The notes: generated from the sequence alone by a model not told the origin. Shown: positions 10,214 through 21,895, counted from the stretch's first letter. The stretch is DNA of 64,000 nucleotides from Miltochrista miniata (GCA_933228765.1 OW121755.1:26410684-26474683), one strand, 5' to 3'. Numbers and translations are program-made.

Positions 10214-11015
10214 TCATTTGTGAACATTTCATTTCATCACGGTTCCTGAAGTACAGAAGATGTAGTCAAGAATAGGATCTAGGATCCCGTTTCTGCCCTT
10301 TGGATACGGAGTCCTAAAAGATGACCCGTACCGTGGCCTTAAGTGTACGTATGAGGCTAAACGGACTTGATCTAGATCTCAGGATTTGTGAGCTCTAATG
10401 AATTAACGTTATAAACACTCAATTCAGTTCACGTACTAAAAATGTTTTAGACCAAAACACGATTACTGATTAAGCTTTCTACTTTTATTTTGTTGAAAAA
10501 ACATCGATTTCGTGATATTTGAAGGGTGGATCTATGAGTTGGTAGATAGTTTTATAATATTTTTTATTTATAAGAAATACAATAGTAAAATGTTTATTTA
10601 CTTTAACTATTTTTTCTAATGACATACGTTTTATAATTAATTTATGTCATTAAAAACTCACAAAAACCGATCGCATATCTCTGTTTCTTGCACGCTAAAA
10701 TTGTATATCTTCAATGTTGTTTCAACCGCTAATCAGTTTTTCGGACCGTCATACGGAGTCTTAAGACCCCCGACTTGCTAACGTGTTCATAATACTTTAT
10801 ATCTGACTATCTAATACATTAACCATGTTCGTGTTCCACAAATAGCTCTGGCCTCAACAACGTAAGTTCATAGGGTTGATACCAATAATAGTGTAGGTTA
10901 GAATCGTTATAGATTCGAGGCTCCGACCTCGATTGTCTGAAATGTTGTGAAAATAATACCTTAATATCATAGCTCACGGGGGGATTTGACCAAAATCGGA
11001 GTAAGATTATACTAG
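10214..11015. other. Non-coding sequence with faint old repeats
   Basis: No gene supported. Short pieces near 10270-10330 and 10740-10770 resemble the dispersed repeat with a GGTTCCGTTTTTGCC end described at 12588-13204. Confidence 0.4.
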
Positions 11016-11025
11016 AGTATAGCTT

Positions 11026-11282
11026 TTCTTTTTCAACGTGAGGGAAAATCCATCATGCATGCTACCCGGACTCCTACCGACTAAAAAACTTCACGTAACG
11101 CCCAACAGCCTATGGTTGGGAGCCCCGGGTAAGCTCTTGGAAGGATGTCCCTGAAGGACTTCCAACAGACCCACGACCGCCACTGCGGCTTCGCCTAGGG
11201 GGGTGGTTCGGGTGCTATCCCGCGTCTTTGGGGGGTTTCGGGTGTGACCCCGCTTCTAAGGGGGGGGAGGCGTACGTAAGAT
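11026..11282 (-). mobile_element. 5'-truncated R1-clade LINE copy with target duplication
   Basis: About 257 bp of the LINE 3' region, running further than the other short copies into the GGGTGTGACCCCGCTTCTAA segment. Flanked by AGTATAGCTT (11016-11025 and 11283-11292). The T-rich left edge is the 3' end. Confidence 0.82.
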
Positions 11283-11590
11283 AGTATAGCTTGTACAGAA
11301 GTAGTCTAATTTAGTATGGTTACCATAGTTACTTCTACTTCTTCGTCGTTAGTTGTCGGTAAAATGGAAAATCACTGTACTTTTAGAATAAGTACAAGTT
11401 ATTCTCTAGTACCTATAGGCCTCTTGGATATCGTGCCGAAGCTACGGCAGCGCCAACTGTCGGTTAGCGGCGACAACTCGAGGTCGTTCTTGACATAACA
11501 GTGAACATATGATTCGCATATATGTCGCTACAAATTTGAGATTATTGTTTTGTTTAACATAATAAGAAATTCTTTTTATAATATTATGAG

Positions 11591-12091
11591 CCGTAATCAA
11601 GTGTGGATTCCAGAATATTTATGCAGAATTCTTTCGCGAAAAATCTGTGTTGAAAGGTAAGTAAATACACGAAACAATGAGATATTCTTTCAATTTCATT
11701 GTAATTTTTTCTACGTATATATTTGTAGGATTGTCGTATCACTAGTATAACACGATGATCAAATCAAATTATTTATGAATTATAGGGCATAAATTATTCC
11801 AAAGCCATCATGTTCAGGAGGTCGCGGTCAAAATTCATGATGCAGCTAGTGGAAAACAAATCATCAGTGGAAAAGTAATACCACAGACGAGAGTCAATAA
11901 TCCACCGTACGATGTGAAAGTAGAGGTATCTATGTAATAATTATTAAATCAATTAATAGTTGAATAATAATTGTTATTCAACTATTAATTGAATCTGAAA
12001 AATCTATTTACAGCAACTTTTCAACCATATACCTACATGCAAAGCAGAAATGGAAAATGAAGATGTATCTCCTCTTATCAAAGAAATATAA
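11591..12091 (+). CDS. Three-exon candidate gene fragment, possibly SWIM/YqaJ-nuclease-like
   Basis: Three short segments splice in phase with good signals. Exon 11591-11656 follows TTATGAG and ends AAAG|GTAAGT. Exon 11786-11925 follows TTATAG and ends GAG|GTATCT. Exon 12014-12091 follows TTTACAG and ends at a TAA. The joined frame is open for about 94 codons. Exon 2 contains GHKLFQSHHVQEVAVKI and later GKVIPQTRVNNPPYDV, which recalls, from memory only, the stretch before the SWIM zinc finger in insect YqaJ-type nuclease-like proteins. No cysteine/histidine cluster follows, so the gene is either 3'-degenerate, differently spliced or something else. No initiator exon was identified. An ATG at 11586 is in a different frame. 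Confidence 0.38.
11950..11991. repeat. Perfect hairpin, 18-bp arms, 6-bp loop
   Basis: Arms 11950-11967 (CAATTAATAGTTGAATAA) and 11974-11991 are exact reverse complements. The hairpin lies in the 88-bp intron between the second and third candidate exons above. AT-rich, so less striking than the GC-containing palindromes elsewhere. Confidence 0.75.
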
Positions 12092-12319
12092 ATAATGAAG
12101 AAATAAGTATTGGTCATTGAAATTATATTATCTGTAAACTGCATTTTTCATATCGGTATTACACATTAACATTTCTTGCATTATTAATGTTAAATTAGTA
12201 ATATAAAGTCATTGGTGAAGACTATTTCATAAGAATAAGCATGAAATATCGAATCAATAATGATTTTATTCATTTAGTTATTTTTTATTTAATCGTTTTT
12301 ATCTAAGTATAATAAATTA

Positions 12320-12579
12320 TCTATACTAATATTATAAAGAAGTAAAGTTTGTGTGTTTGTTAAATTGTAAGGGGTAATCTCGGGATCTACTGAACCGATT
12401 TTAAAAATTCTTTCACCAATAGAAAGCTACGTTATTGTGGAGTGTCATAGGCTATATAGCATCACGCTAAAACTAATAGGAGCGGAGCAGTATAAGTAAA
12501 TGTTTCAAAAACGGGGGACGACGGAAACAGGTAATACTCTCTCTTATGTGGCGCAAACGAAGTTGCGCGGGTCAGCTAG
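12320..12579 (+). mobile_element. Non-autonomous Helitron, second subfamily
   Basis: Starts TCTATACTAATATTATAAAG after an A and ends GGGTCAGCTAG before a T. A GCGCAA/TTGCGC hairpin (12551-12568) sits 7 bp before the CTAG. The interior differs from the Lep1-like copies (AATCTCGGGATCTACTGAAC; CGGGGGACGACGGAAAC). No ORF. Confidence 0.78.
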
Positions 12580-12587
12580 TAGATAAT

Positions 12588-13204
12588 AAAACTGGACTCG
12601 CCCATGAAGGGTTCCGTAGCAGCAAATTACATAATATAAAACTTCTTGTACTTCGTTGTAACTTTCTTTGATGTTTTACCACGTTCGCAGTGGTAGTGAT
12701 TTTTTCTAGGCGAAAATTGCGGTTTATGAAGTATTAAGAAAAAACTACTAAGTAATTCGATCTCATTCAAACTAATTTTCGTTGGTAGATTTTATGGCAA
12801 CGTACATCATATATTTTTTTAGATTTATCATTCTCTTAGTTTAGAAGTTATTCACATTTTTCCACTTTGGAAGTGTCTCCTGCGCAAACTATTCACTTTA
12901 GAAAAAAATATGTTATAAACCTCAATAGCATTTTTAAAGACCTATCTATAGATACACCACATGTATGGGTTTGATGAAAAAAAAATTTTTGAGTTTCAGT
13001 TCTGAATACGGGGACCCCCAAAATTATCTGCGTTTTTTCTAGTTTTATCTAAAAATTGTGATGCGGTTCACAGAATACATCTACTTACCAAGTTTCAACA
13101 GCATAGGCCTTATAGTTTCGGAGGAAAATGACTGTGAATGACAAACAGACATGACGAATCTATAAGGGTTCCGTTTTTGCCATTTGGCTACGGAACCCTA
13201 AAAA
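12588..13204 (+). repeat. Dispersed repeat, copy 1
   Basis: A repeat of about 620 bp running from ACTCGCCCATGAAGGGTTCC to TTTGGCTACGGAACCCTAAA. Two further copies lie on the minus strand at 14535-15597 and 20893-21560, and partial ends occur elsewhere. There is no TIR and no ORF. The family is common in lepidopteran genomes in my recollection; its class is not resolved here. Confidence 0.7.
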
Positions 13205-14534
13205 TAACTTGCACGTGATTCTCTAAAAATGTCCATGCGAGATTAAAAATTTAACATGATTAACATTGTGCATGTTTGTTTTGATATACCTACCTACTCG
13301 TTAGTCGCGCCTAAAGAAGTTTTACTTCAAACATACGTTTGTTTATGTTCGATACGTTATGATTATCAAATCGTTATAATATTTATACTTATAATTGTTC
13401 TGACGGCTTTTATCCACTCATCTCTTTTTTAATTTCCCAATTTCGTCTCGGAAACGAATAAAAAGTCAATTCCCGATTCCGAGATTGGGAATTCTTGCAC
13501 CCCACAACACAACAGCATCTCGTACCACCCATTTTTCGTATTTTGAGAGACCACTTTTGAACGTTTTTGAGAGAATTACAAACGTAAGCCGTACAGCTGA
13601 CCGCACTCTAACGTCCGCGTGTTGCCTAAATCGGCCACAACGCGGCGCCACCAGAGTTGTCCAAGAGGCCTATAGTCTTACTCCGATTTAAACCGCCCTA
13701 AGTTGAACTCAATATTAGGTATGCCTGCGGCTCTGACCAAAACAATTATGATTTTGCGAAAATACAACCTTGATTATTTTATTTTTATTCACATCTTCGA
13801 TCCCTCAATAAATAAAGATCAAATAAAGCTACCACAAAGAAAGGATATGTATTTTAACAGGTATAAAAATAAAGTAATTCTAGAGTTTCCACCATTTAAA
13901 ATCACAATAAAGTGGTTCAGTTTGAATTTTATTTTATTTATTCTGTCTAGCTAAAATTTCTGCCTTTGAGCGCGTTAAATAACAAAGTAATTTCAAACTC
14001 TCTTCGAATTTCGTTTTATAAAATTAAATTAATTAATTGAAAACAATAATGTAATTTTCAAACAAACTAAAAATGAAATAAAAATGTTATTTGTTTCTTT
14101 TACGAAACAGAACTTGTTAGGTATCAATCACAAAACCTTCTTATATTATTTTTTTGAAATGATTTCTAATAATATATTATTTCCAATCAAGTTATACACA
14201 ATCACCTTCCTTTCTACTGCCTTTCCAAAGGCGTAGGCAGAGGCATAACATTCTTTTACACTTTTTATAGTCCCAAATTATTTTGAGATGTGCCTTCTAT
14301 TGCGATACACATAGTTTCTCCCCTATTAGGCCTTATTAAACTACATTTAAGCTTTCCATAAGTATTGAGAAACTTTTTAAATTATGGCTTTTACCTTGCA
14401 TTATGTTTTTATGTCTCTGCCACATGGCTCGTAAAAATTAAATCTGCTTCGCGATTATTGAAGTTTACTTTAATTTACACTGAAGTGAAGAAGAAGAAAA
14501 AGAAAATACGTTTGAATTGAGTGACCTCCTCCTT
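13205..14534. other. Non-coding sequence, no recognised feature
   Basis: About 1.3 kb. Positions 13485-13691 carry overlapping open frames on both strands in a less AT-rich patch, but there is no domain or splice pattern I can defend. Confidence 0.35.
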
Positions 14535-15597
14535 TTTAGGGTTTCGTAGTCAAATGGCAAAAACGGAACCCTTATAGATTCGTCATGTCTGTCTGTCTGG
14601 CTGTCCGTCTGTCTGTCCGTCCGTGTGTCACAGCCACTTTTCTCCGAAACTATAAGGCCTATGCAATTGAAACTTGGTTACTAGATGTATTCTGTGAACC
14701 GCATTAAGATTCTTATATAAAACTAAAAAAAAGCAGTAAATTTTGGGGGTCCCCATACTCAGAACTGAAAACTCAAAAATTTTTTTTTTCATCAAATCCA
14801 TACATTTTTTTTTTTTTTATACTACTTAGGTGGCAGACAAGTTTACGGCCCACCGGAAGGTTGGTAACCGTAGCCTATAGACGTTTGCAACACCAGAGGC
14901 GCTACACACGCGCTGCCGACCCGGGCGCAGGTTGTGACGACCCACAGTTGAAATTTTTCAAGCCGCCCGTAAGGCCTTCAACTTGGCTTAACGACTGTCA
15001 TTTTACTAACAACCGGGACCAACGGCTTATCGTGCCTTCCGAAGCACGGAAACGCTCGTAAATAAATGTCACAAAGTGGTCCACGTGGTGGTCACCCATC
15101 CATATTCGGCTATAGTAAATGTTGCTTACTGCAGTGATCGTTTACAGAACACTGAGTCCGCGGGGCCACGAGCGCTTCAAATGTGGGGTATCTATAGATA
15201 GGTCTTTAAAAATGCTATTGAGTTTCCTAATATCATTTTTTTCTAATAGAATAGAATAGTTTGCGCAAGAGACAATTCCAAAGTGGAAAAATGAGGGTCC
15301 CCCCCCCCCCTCTAACTTCTAAACTAAGAGAATGATAAATCTAAAAAAAATATATGATGTACATTGCCATAAAAACTACCAACCAAAATTGGTTTGAACG
15401 AGATAGAGCTGGTAGTTTTTTTTTTTTAATACGTCATAAACCGCAATTTTCGTTTGGAAAAATCACTGCCACTGCGAACGTGTTAAAACATCAATCAAAG
15501 TTACAACGAAACGAACTATACGAACTTTTATATTATGTTACTTGCTGCTACGAAACTCTTCATGGGCGAGTCCAACTCGCACTTGGCCGGATTTTTT
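14535..15597 (-). repeat. Dispersed repeat, copy 2, split by a 5S-SINE
   Basis: Minus-strand copy of the repeat at 12588-13204, with GTCTGTCTGTCTGGCTGTCC microsatellite-like sequence near its left end and ACTCGCACTTGGCCGG at the right. Positions 14808-15181 are a later 5S-SINE insertion; the intact relative at 20893-21560 lacks it. Confidence 0.75.
14808..15181 (-). mobile_element. 5S-rRNA-derived SINE, tail A subtype
   Basis: Reverse-complement copy of the SINE at 9847-10213. The T-rich left edge and TACTACTTAGGTGGCAGAC form the 3' end; the right edge CCACGAGCGCTTC is the 5' end. It is inserted in an older dispersed repeat, so it is younger than its host repeat. Confidence 0.78.
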
Positions 15598-16079
15598 GAA
15601 GTATCTTAAAAGTAGAACACAGAAAATAAATAAGGTCGGTTCGGAAGAAAGAAAGAAAAATACTTATATTTGTTTTGTTCCCAGCAAGGACATAAATTAG
15701 CACATGTTTATGATACAGGTAAATGAAATAAGAATAACCGCGCATGAAACAAAAAATATGATCCATAACTTCTTTAACAGAAATGGTCCTTGGCTCAGCT
15801 CGGCGTGAAGTTGTTCCCCCCTCTCGGCACCCCCGCATTTCTGCTATTGGTGGATGTTTAGCTATTATTATACCGGCATGTCCCCATCTAATATGTCTCG
15901 TTATTAATTATATCTTATTCGCTTACGCAACCATAGTATCTTCGAAGTTTTTGCTATTCAACGCAACCTAGTGTTCCACACTAGGTTGCGTCGACTGTGG
16001 ATGCACTGCAATGCATTGCTTGGATTTCTTGAGTATCAATTTGTAATACGACTTTTAGGAATTAGGTACTGAATCAGAC
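15598..16079. other. Non-coding sequence with one short palindrome
   Basis: No gene supported. It contains a perfect hairpin at 15961-15991: 14-bp arms (ACGCAACCTAGTGT and its complement) around a 3-bp loop TCC. Confidence 0.55.
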
Positions 16080-16228
16080 TCCTAGGGTCATCCTTTCGAG
16101 GGCTTCTTACGAGGGCTTACCCGGGGCTCCCAACCGTAGGCATTAGGTAGGAAACGAGTGGTTTTTAGTCGGTAGGAGTCCGGTATAGCATCCCTGTAGG
16201 ATTTTCCTCACGTTAAAGAAAAGAACAA
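16080..16228 (+). mobile_element. 5'-truncated R1-clade LINE fragment
   Basis: Plus-strand sense copy of the LINE 3' end: GAGGGCTTACCCGGGGCTCC through TCCTCACGTTAAAGAAAAG. A short local duplication of GAGGGCTT is seen near 16100-16120. Confidence 0.65.
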
Positions 16229-16649
16229 AAAGAGATACTGAAGCACGTAGTTTATGCTGAGAGGAATAACCAATTCAGTACAATGTGACGTAAAATTTCC
16301 ACCAGCGTTTTTCACATTACAACAGACGGCTCCAACAAGAATGATTCATTCCGTCATTCATAAAGCTTGCGGAGTTGCTTTGTTAGTACTTTATGCCCTT
16401 AGAGGGCTTAGAATACATTAAGCCGCGTACATTTTCATCTGCTAATAACATGTTTACAAAGAGGTAAGCTAAACAGTGATGTCGCCTTACCATAAACTTT
16501 AAACATTAGTAGAAGGAAATACTGGTACGGCTTGTGTACTTACAATCTATTCGTGAATATGTAGAGACTGCAGAACGTTTGATTTACCTGAAATATGAAC
16601 AAAGATAATGTTATAATTTAAAATACCTAGGTTTTGTTATTATAATAAA
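16229..16649. other. Non-coding sequence, no recognised feature
   Basis: Nothing supported in either strand. Confidence 0.4.
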
Positions 16650-16868
16650 CTAGCGGACGTCACGCGGTTTCACCCGCGTAGTTCCCGTTCCCGTGGGAAT
16701 ACGGGAATAAAATATATTATTATAGCCTATGTTCACCGCTAAGAGCGTAGCTTCCTAACAGTGAAAGAATTTTTCAAATCGGTCCATTAGTTCCGGAGCC
16801 TATTCGTTACAAACAAACAAACAAAAAAACAAATAAACAAAAAAACAAATCTTTCCTCTTTATAATAT
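16650..16868 (-). mobile_element. Non-autonomous Helitron (Lep1-like) ending in an AT microsatellite
   Basis: The 3' CTAG with hairpin lies at the left edge. The usual TAATATTATAAAG 5' part grades into an (AT)n tract at about 16868-16915, so the exact 5' end is lost. Confidence 0.7.
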
Positions 16869-16869
16869 T

Positions 16870-16906
<37 letters not shown>

Positions 16907-16941
16907 TATAATAAATATAAACGATGCATTGCATAATTATG

Positions 16942-17373
16942 TTTTTTTTTTTTTTTTTTTTTTTTTTATACCACTAAGGTGGCAGACAAGCATACGGCCC
17001 ACCAGAAGGACCGGTGGTCACCGCAGCCTATGAACGTTTGCAACACCAGAGGTGCCACACTCGCGCTGCCGACCCTGTAAAAACCTTCTAAGACCCCTTT
17101 TGAAGAACCCCATACTGTAGGCGTTTGGGAAAACCGAGGCAGGGAGGTCATTCCACAACCTAAGCGTGCGCGGAAGAAAACACCTATCGGATCTAACCGT
17201 AATATGTCAATGTGTATTGCTGTTATTTTATGAGATAGGTATTTAGGTACCAATTTGTATTTAGGTACCAATTTGTAGCGTGCGCGGAAGAAAACACCTA
17301 TCGGATCTAACCGTAATATGTCAATGTGTATTGCTGTTATTTTATGAGATAGGTATTTAGGTACCAATTTGTA
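16942..17373 (-). pseudogene. 5'-truncated LINE with ORF end and tail A
   Basis: Poly-T then ATACCACTAAGGTGGCAGAC marks the 3' end on the left. Upstream (to the right) the minus-strand frame encodes the typical LINE ORF C-terminus with a LPRT-x-x-LWNDLPASVFP core, followed by a MGFFKRGLRRFLQG-like tail. This shows that tail A is the 3' end of a reverse-transcriptase LINE. Positions 17164-17373 are tandemly duplicated with a period of 114 bp. A related ORF end lies at 27983-28198. Confidence 0.7.
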
Positions 17374-17377
17374 GCTT

Positions 17378-17560
17378 TTTTTTAACTACTACTACTATTA
17401 TCTTCACGCCAAATCCCTTGCGGGGTAGGCAGAAAGAACCGAGCGCCACACGGCATGGTCCATACACACTACTCACGTCACTTCTTCGACTTTCATTTTT
17501 CTTTTCATGCATGCACGTCGGTTTCTTCAGCTCTTGACACCACCTTCTGCTAACACACGA
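17378..17560 (-). pseudogene. Truncated LINE, C-terminal ORF fragment
   Basis: Minus-strand copy of the relic at 1541-1836 (shared TACCCCGCAAGGGATTTGGC on the coding strand). The 3' end shows a (TAG)n-type tail at the left edge. Only the last part of the ORF remains. Confidence 0.6.
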
Positions 17561-17565
17561 TTTTT

Positions 17566-17943
17566 TTTAACGTGATGGAAAATCCTTCATACATGCTATG
17601 CCGGACTCATACCGACAAAAAAACCTCACGAAACGCCCAACAGCCTACGGTTGGGAGCCCCGGGTAAGCCCTCGGAAGGATGTCCCAGGACTCCCAACAG
17701 ACCTACAGTCACGACTGCGGCCTCTCCCAGGGGGTGGTTCGGGTGCTATCCCGCGTCTTTGGGGGGCGAGCGTGAATCCGTCACGTCGCGCTGCTGTCAT
17801 GGGCCTGCTTCTGTAAGGACGGTGAGCAGCCCCCTCACCGTCCTCAGACCCTCGGTCATGGAGGCGAAGACAGTCGGGACCGACTGCAAAACTCGTGTGC
17901 CGCCCGCTCTTTCACAAGCATGACCTACTCGCAGAAAGAGGCA
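17566..17943 (-). mobile_element. 5'-truncated R1-clade LINE fragment
   Basis: About 378 bp of the LINE 3' end: T-run, TAACGTGATGG, GGGAGCCCCGGGTAAGCCCT, GGGTGGTTCGGGTGCTATCC, and the last codons region with ACCTACTCGCAGAAAGAGGC. It is the longest of the short copies and reaches the 3' end of the ORF as seen at 43303-43440. Confidence 0.78.
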
Positions 17944-18125
17944 GCCATTATGTAGCTTTTAGGTATATTGTTTCATCGAGTTTTCGATTTGTATTTTGAA
18001 CAGCACTTTTCCAAACAGATGCAAAATGTTTGATACGAAAATTGAGTACATAATGCCTAACATCACGTGCACATAAAATCTCTAATGATAAGACAGTGTG
18101 AATAAATTTGACCGCTTCATGTGTA

Positions 18126-19107
18126 GGGTAAAGGTTGGCTATTTGGTGATATATAGCAATATGGTGACAATTTTGGTTTTACCTCTGCTAATATTACCCA
18201 GCGCGATTGTTACGTTTTTCTAATGAACTGACCTTAGCTACGAGACCCGCACCTTCATTGGGCTGCGAGCTGTTGTCGCCATTGGACTTGGAAAGCTGGT
18301 TTTGCGCACAAATAGGTCAAAAACTGGAGGATTTTTGATACGTAATATCACTATATTACTAGACATATTATATTTTTATAATTATTTTGTTTTTAGCACT
18401 ATTTGAGTGCATTTTGGAGGAAAGATTAAGTGATAAGCTTTGCACTTTTCTGTATTTTTAAATTTCAGTTTGAATTTCATTTTTTTAATTAACGACCTTA
18501 CGAATTTGATAAATTTTCTTAGATAAACAAGTCGTCGGGCCAACAAAAATTCAAAAGGAAGGGCAATAAAAGAAGAAATTATGACGCATTACACTATAAG
18601 GAATCTTGCATGAAGGCCGTCAAAGATAGAGATCTAAGGAATAAATTAAAAATTGCCAAACTTCAACCAAGTACCATGTGTGACTATTGCGCCGATCATC
18701 ACTTCAAGATGTAGCATTTAGAAACCGAACTGTAAGCGCAGAGTGCATGCATTGCAGCAAAACCTACCACTAGGAATAAAACAACACGGAATTACCACAG
18801 TGCGTGTGTGATAATTGTGACTGGGGTGTTTTTTTGGGCTCTGATGACAGTGATTGGCTTCATAGCACCATATTGCCATATATAATATCACCATAATGCC
18901 CCCGTATCTCCATATTGTCAACGTTTAGAAGGCTTTTTATTTAGATTTTTTTCCTAACATATATAACTCATGGTTGCTGTGATTAGTAGTTTTTGAAGAG
19001 AAAAGTCTGTTTATTGTAATGAGCAAAGTGATTTTCTAATAAGTTTTACATTTCGTGTATATTTTTCACTTTATTCCTTATTTTCACCATAAAGCCAACC
19101 TTTACCC
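18126..19107 (+). mobile_element. Inverted-repeat DNA transposon flanked by TA
   Basis: GGGTAAAGGTTGGCT at 18126-18140 is matched in reverse complement by the right end (19093-19107). The similarity continues through a TGGTGA motif for about 27 bp in total. TA flanks both ends (18124-18125 and 19108-19109). The 982-bp length and lack of a full transposase indicate a non-autonomous or decayed copy. The superfamily is not certain. Confidence 0.65.
18523..18714 (+). pseudogene. Relic exon inside the TA-flanked element
   Basis: An acceptor-like TTTTCTTAG precedes an open frame of 63 residues ending at TAG (18712-18714). It is rich in lysine and arginine (KRKGNKRRN) and ends with CDYCADHHFKM. It might be a leftover transposase exon or a captured host exon. 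No family recognised. Confidence 0.3.
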
Positions 19108-19109
19108 TA

Positions 19110-19844
19110 TATAATGTTGCTGACTGTACATAAGTACATGGTAAATATCCTCTAATAGCAATATGAATGTCAAATAAATTACAATGATCGATAATAGAGT
19201 TTCATTTTCACATGGCACAAAGTTACATAATAAAGAATGACAAAATTGCACACACGAAATTCCCGATGAGACCTTTGAACCATCGCATCGCCGCGCCTGG
19301 CTGCCCACACTACCCGGATTCCAATAGCTCTGACGCTTCACACAGTCCAATTTCGACACTCAGCAAACCTTTTGTATGTCAATCACAATTTCCAATTTAA
19401 ACTGAACTGAAAGTTCACTTCTTTGGTATGCATTATGCACAAAAGCATTTGAAATATCCATTTCTACATCTACTCTTCAAATTCAAACAAACTTCGCAAA
19501 TTCACAGCGTGTTCGAAATTTACATTTATTTCGAAGAAAACATGATGTGTTTGAACAAATTTGATCTTTGAAACTAATTGGTGTGCTATTTCCTCAAGAG
19601 TTCTACGAGAACTTCCACTTTAGAAACACTCTTACAATACTCTGAGTATTTCTATATGAATAACTAAGTGATAGTTGGCTGTATATCGGCAGCAAAGTCC
19701 TTCAGAGAGATATAACACAGAATATTCAACGTAGGTAATGCGGCTTATTGCTAGTAAGCTTCCTACTCAACAGTAAGAAGGTTTTGGGTTTTATTTTCAG
19801 GGTCAGAATCAAAATATGTCTTTGATCTGCGATTTTTGTTCACA
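19110..19844. other. Non-coding sequence, no recognised feature
   Basis: No supported gene or bounded repeat. Confidence 0.4.
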
Positions 19845-19859
19845 AGCTAATGTGATCGC

Positions 19860-20030
19860 TGGGCGAGGCCGCAGTGGCGGCCGTGAGTCTGTTGGGAGTC
19901 CTGGGACATCCTTCCGAGGGCTTACCCGGGGCTCCCAACCATAGGCTGTTGGGCGTCACGTGAGGTTTTTTAGTCGTTAGGAGTCCGGCATAACATCCAT
20001 GAGGATTTTCCCTCACGTTAAACAAAAAAA
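19860..20030 (+). mobile_element. 5'-truncated R1-clade LINE copy with target duplication
   Basis: 171-bp copy in plus-strand sense with an A-rich 3' end (GTTAAACAAAAAAA). Flanked by AGCTAATGTGATCGC (19845-19859 and 20031-20045), a perfect 15-bp duplication. Confidence 0.87.
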
Positions 20031-20266
20031 AGCTAATGTGATCGCAGTGATTTCGAAGAGTATTGTGTCGAATTTGTACTTGTCGTAATTTTGTGTGGAT
20101 AGTAGAGAAATTTATCTTTGGTAGGAACCTTAGTATTGATTTATAGGTATTACCTACTTTATAAGGACAGCCAATATTTATTATAATGCATCGGACTGTC
20201 TCCAAGTCTTTAGAGATTCTATGAGTCACGACTTTTGTCATGGTCGAGAACTTTGTCGCGATTTGG

Positions 20267-20505
20267 CATGGAAATAAATAAATAAATATTCAAATATATG
20301 CACACAACCTATAGAATAGAATTGAATAGATACACTGTATTGTACACCATATCAATGCTTACAAGAACTTGTACTAAAAATTTATCTACTATAGGTACAA
20401 TCGGCGGTCTTATCGCTTACAGCGATCTCTTCCAGACAACCTATCTGATCCCAAAGTAAGCTAGGAATTATCTGCTTGTGTTATGGGTATCAGACCACCA
20501 ATATT
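20267..20505 (-). repeat. Degenerate tRNA-type SINE, 3' half
   Basis: Starts with an (AAAT)n-like tract at the left and includes TGATCCCAAAGTAAGCTAGG and GTGTTATGGGTATCAGAC, which match (in reverse) the tail of the SINE at 33665-33922. Internal sequence is diverged or interrupted. No tRNA-like head found. Confidence 0.5.
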
Positions 20506-20892
20506 AATATTTTTAAACCTACTTTTGAGGAAATAAAGACAAAAAATAATAGCGCTCTGCTACTGTCATCTCTCGGATTATCGATAAACTAAATAGATTA
20601 CGTCCATAATTGTACCCAGTTCATCAATATTGAAACAGATGGCAGTAGTTTATTTTGGTGCTGTAATATCGTAAGGTCAAGTGTTGCTTACAAGCGTATA
20701 CTTACTTTTTACGACTACGATATTGTCCCCACTGTTTTTTATTTTTGTTTACATATTACCACGTTTTTCAGGAATCATTATAGTAGACTTTTTATAAACA
20801 AAATAATATCTAGCATGTACCTACCTACCTTACCTACTTACACATCGATAAACAAAAATGTATTTTCGTAGATCAATGCATGTAAAGTAATT
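20506..20892. other. Non-coding sequence, no recognised feature
   Basis: No supported feature. Confidence 0.4.
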
Positions 20893-21560
20893 TTTAGGGT
20901 TTCGTAGCCAAATGGCAAAAACGGAACCCTTATAGATTCGTCATGTCTGTCTGTCTGTCCGTCTGTCTGTCCGTCCGTGTGTCACAGCCACTTTTCTCCG
21001 AAATTATAAGGTCTATGCTTTTGAAACTTGGTAACTAAATGTATTCAGTGAACCGCATTAAGATTCTTATATAAAATTAGAAAAAAGCAGTAAATTTTGG
21101 GGGTCCCCATTCCCCATACTCAGAACTGACACTCAAAAATCTTTTTTTCATCAAGGCCATACGTGTGTGGTATCTATAGATAGGTCTTTAAAAATGCTAT
21201 TGAGGTTCCTAAAATCATTTTTTTCTAAAGTGAATAGTTTGAGCAAGAGACACTTCCAAAGTGGAAAAATGTGTGTCCCCCCCCTCTAACTTCTAAACTA
21301 AGAGAATGATATATCTAAAAAAAATATATGATGTACATTGCTATAAAAACTACCAACGAAAATTAGTTTGACCGAGATAGAGCTGGTAGTTTTTTTTTAA
21401 TACGTCATAAACCGCAATTTTCGGTTACAAAAATCACTACCACTGCGAACTTGTTAAAACATCAATCAAAGTTACAACGAACTATAAGAACTTTTCTATT
21501 ATGTTACTTGCTGCAACGAAACCCTTCATGGGCGAGTCCAACTCGCACTTGGCCGGTTTT
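20893..21560 (-). repeat. Dispersed repeat, copy 3 (uninterrupted)
   Basis: Minus-strand copy of the repeat at 12588-13204. It serves as the intact reference showing that the SINE in copy 2 is a later insertion. It starts AGGGTTTCGTAGCCAAATGG and ends ACTCGCACTTGGCCGG. Confidence 0.75.
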
Positions 21561-21699
21561 TAATTGTTGTAGGAATTGCCCGTGTGGCAACGGGAAAGAA
21601 TATAAACTGTCGCCACTCCAATTCATTCCGAGCGTGTCGTAAGAGGCGACTAAGGAAACACTTTCGCAAAACCATTAATATTGCGGAGAGCATGAAATC

Positions 21700-21895
21700 T
21701 CGAAATTATCGTTAAGCCAAGTTAAAGGCCTTAAGGGCGGCTTTAAAAATTACAACTGAGGGTGTTCATTGCAACACGGCAATAGGCTCACCACCTATTA
21801 CGTGGGACATAAAACTATAAGGTGAAATGTAGGCGCATACATGCCTAGCCTACCCTTTCTTGGATAAAAGGCGTGACAATATGATAAGGTCATGT
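21700..21895 (+). mobile_element. 5S-SINE fragment, tail B
   Basis: Contains CGTTAAGCCAAGTTAAAGGC, then CACGGCAATAGGCTCACCAC and AAAGGCGTGACAATATG. This is the body and 3' end of the tail B subtype without the 5S-like head. Confidence 0.6.

Noticed and set aside
13485..13691. Possible exon with overlapping 61- and 68-codon frames on both strands
   Set aside because: No domain, no convincing splice sites; open on both strands because of local composition.
16966..17367. 133-codon minus-strand frame as a gene
   Set aside because: It crosses a 114-bp tandem duplication and the LINE 3' region. Only another frame gives the recognisable LINE C-terminus.
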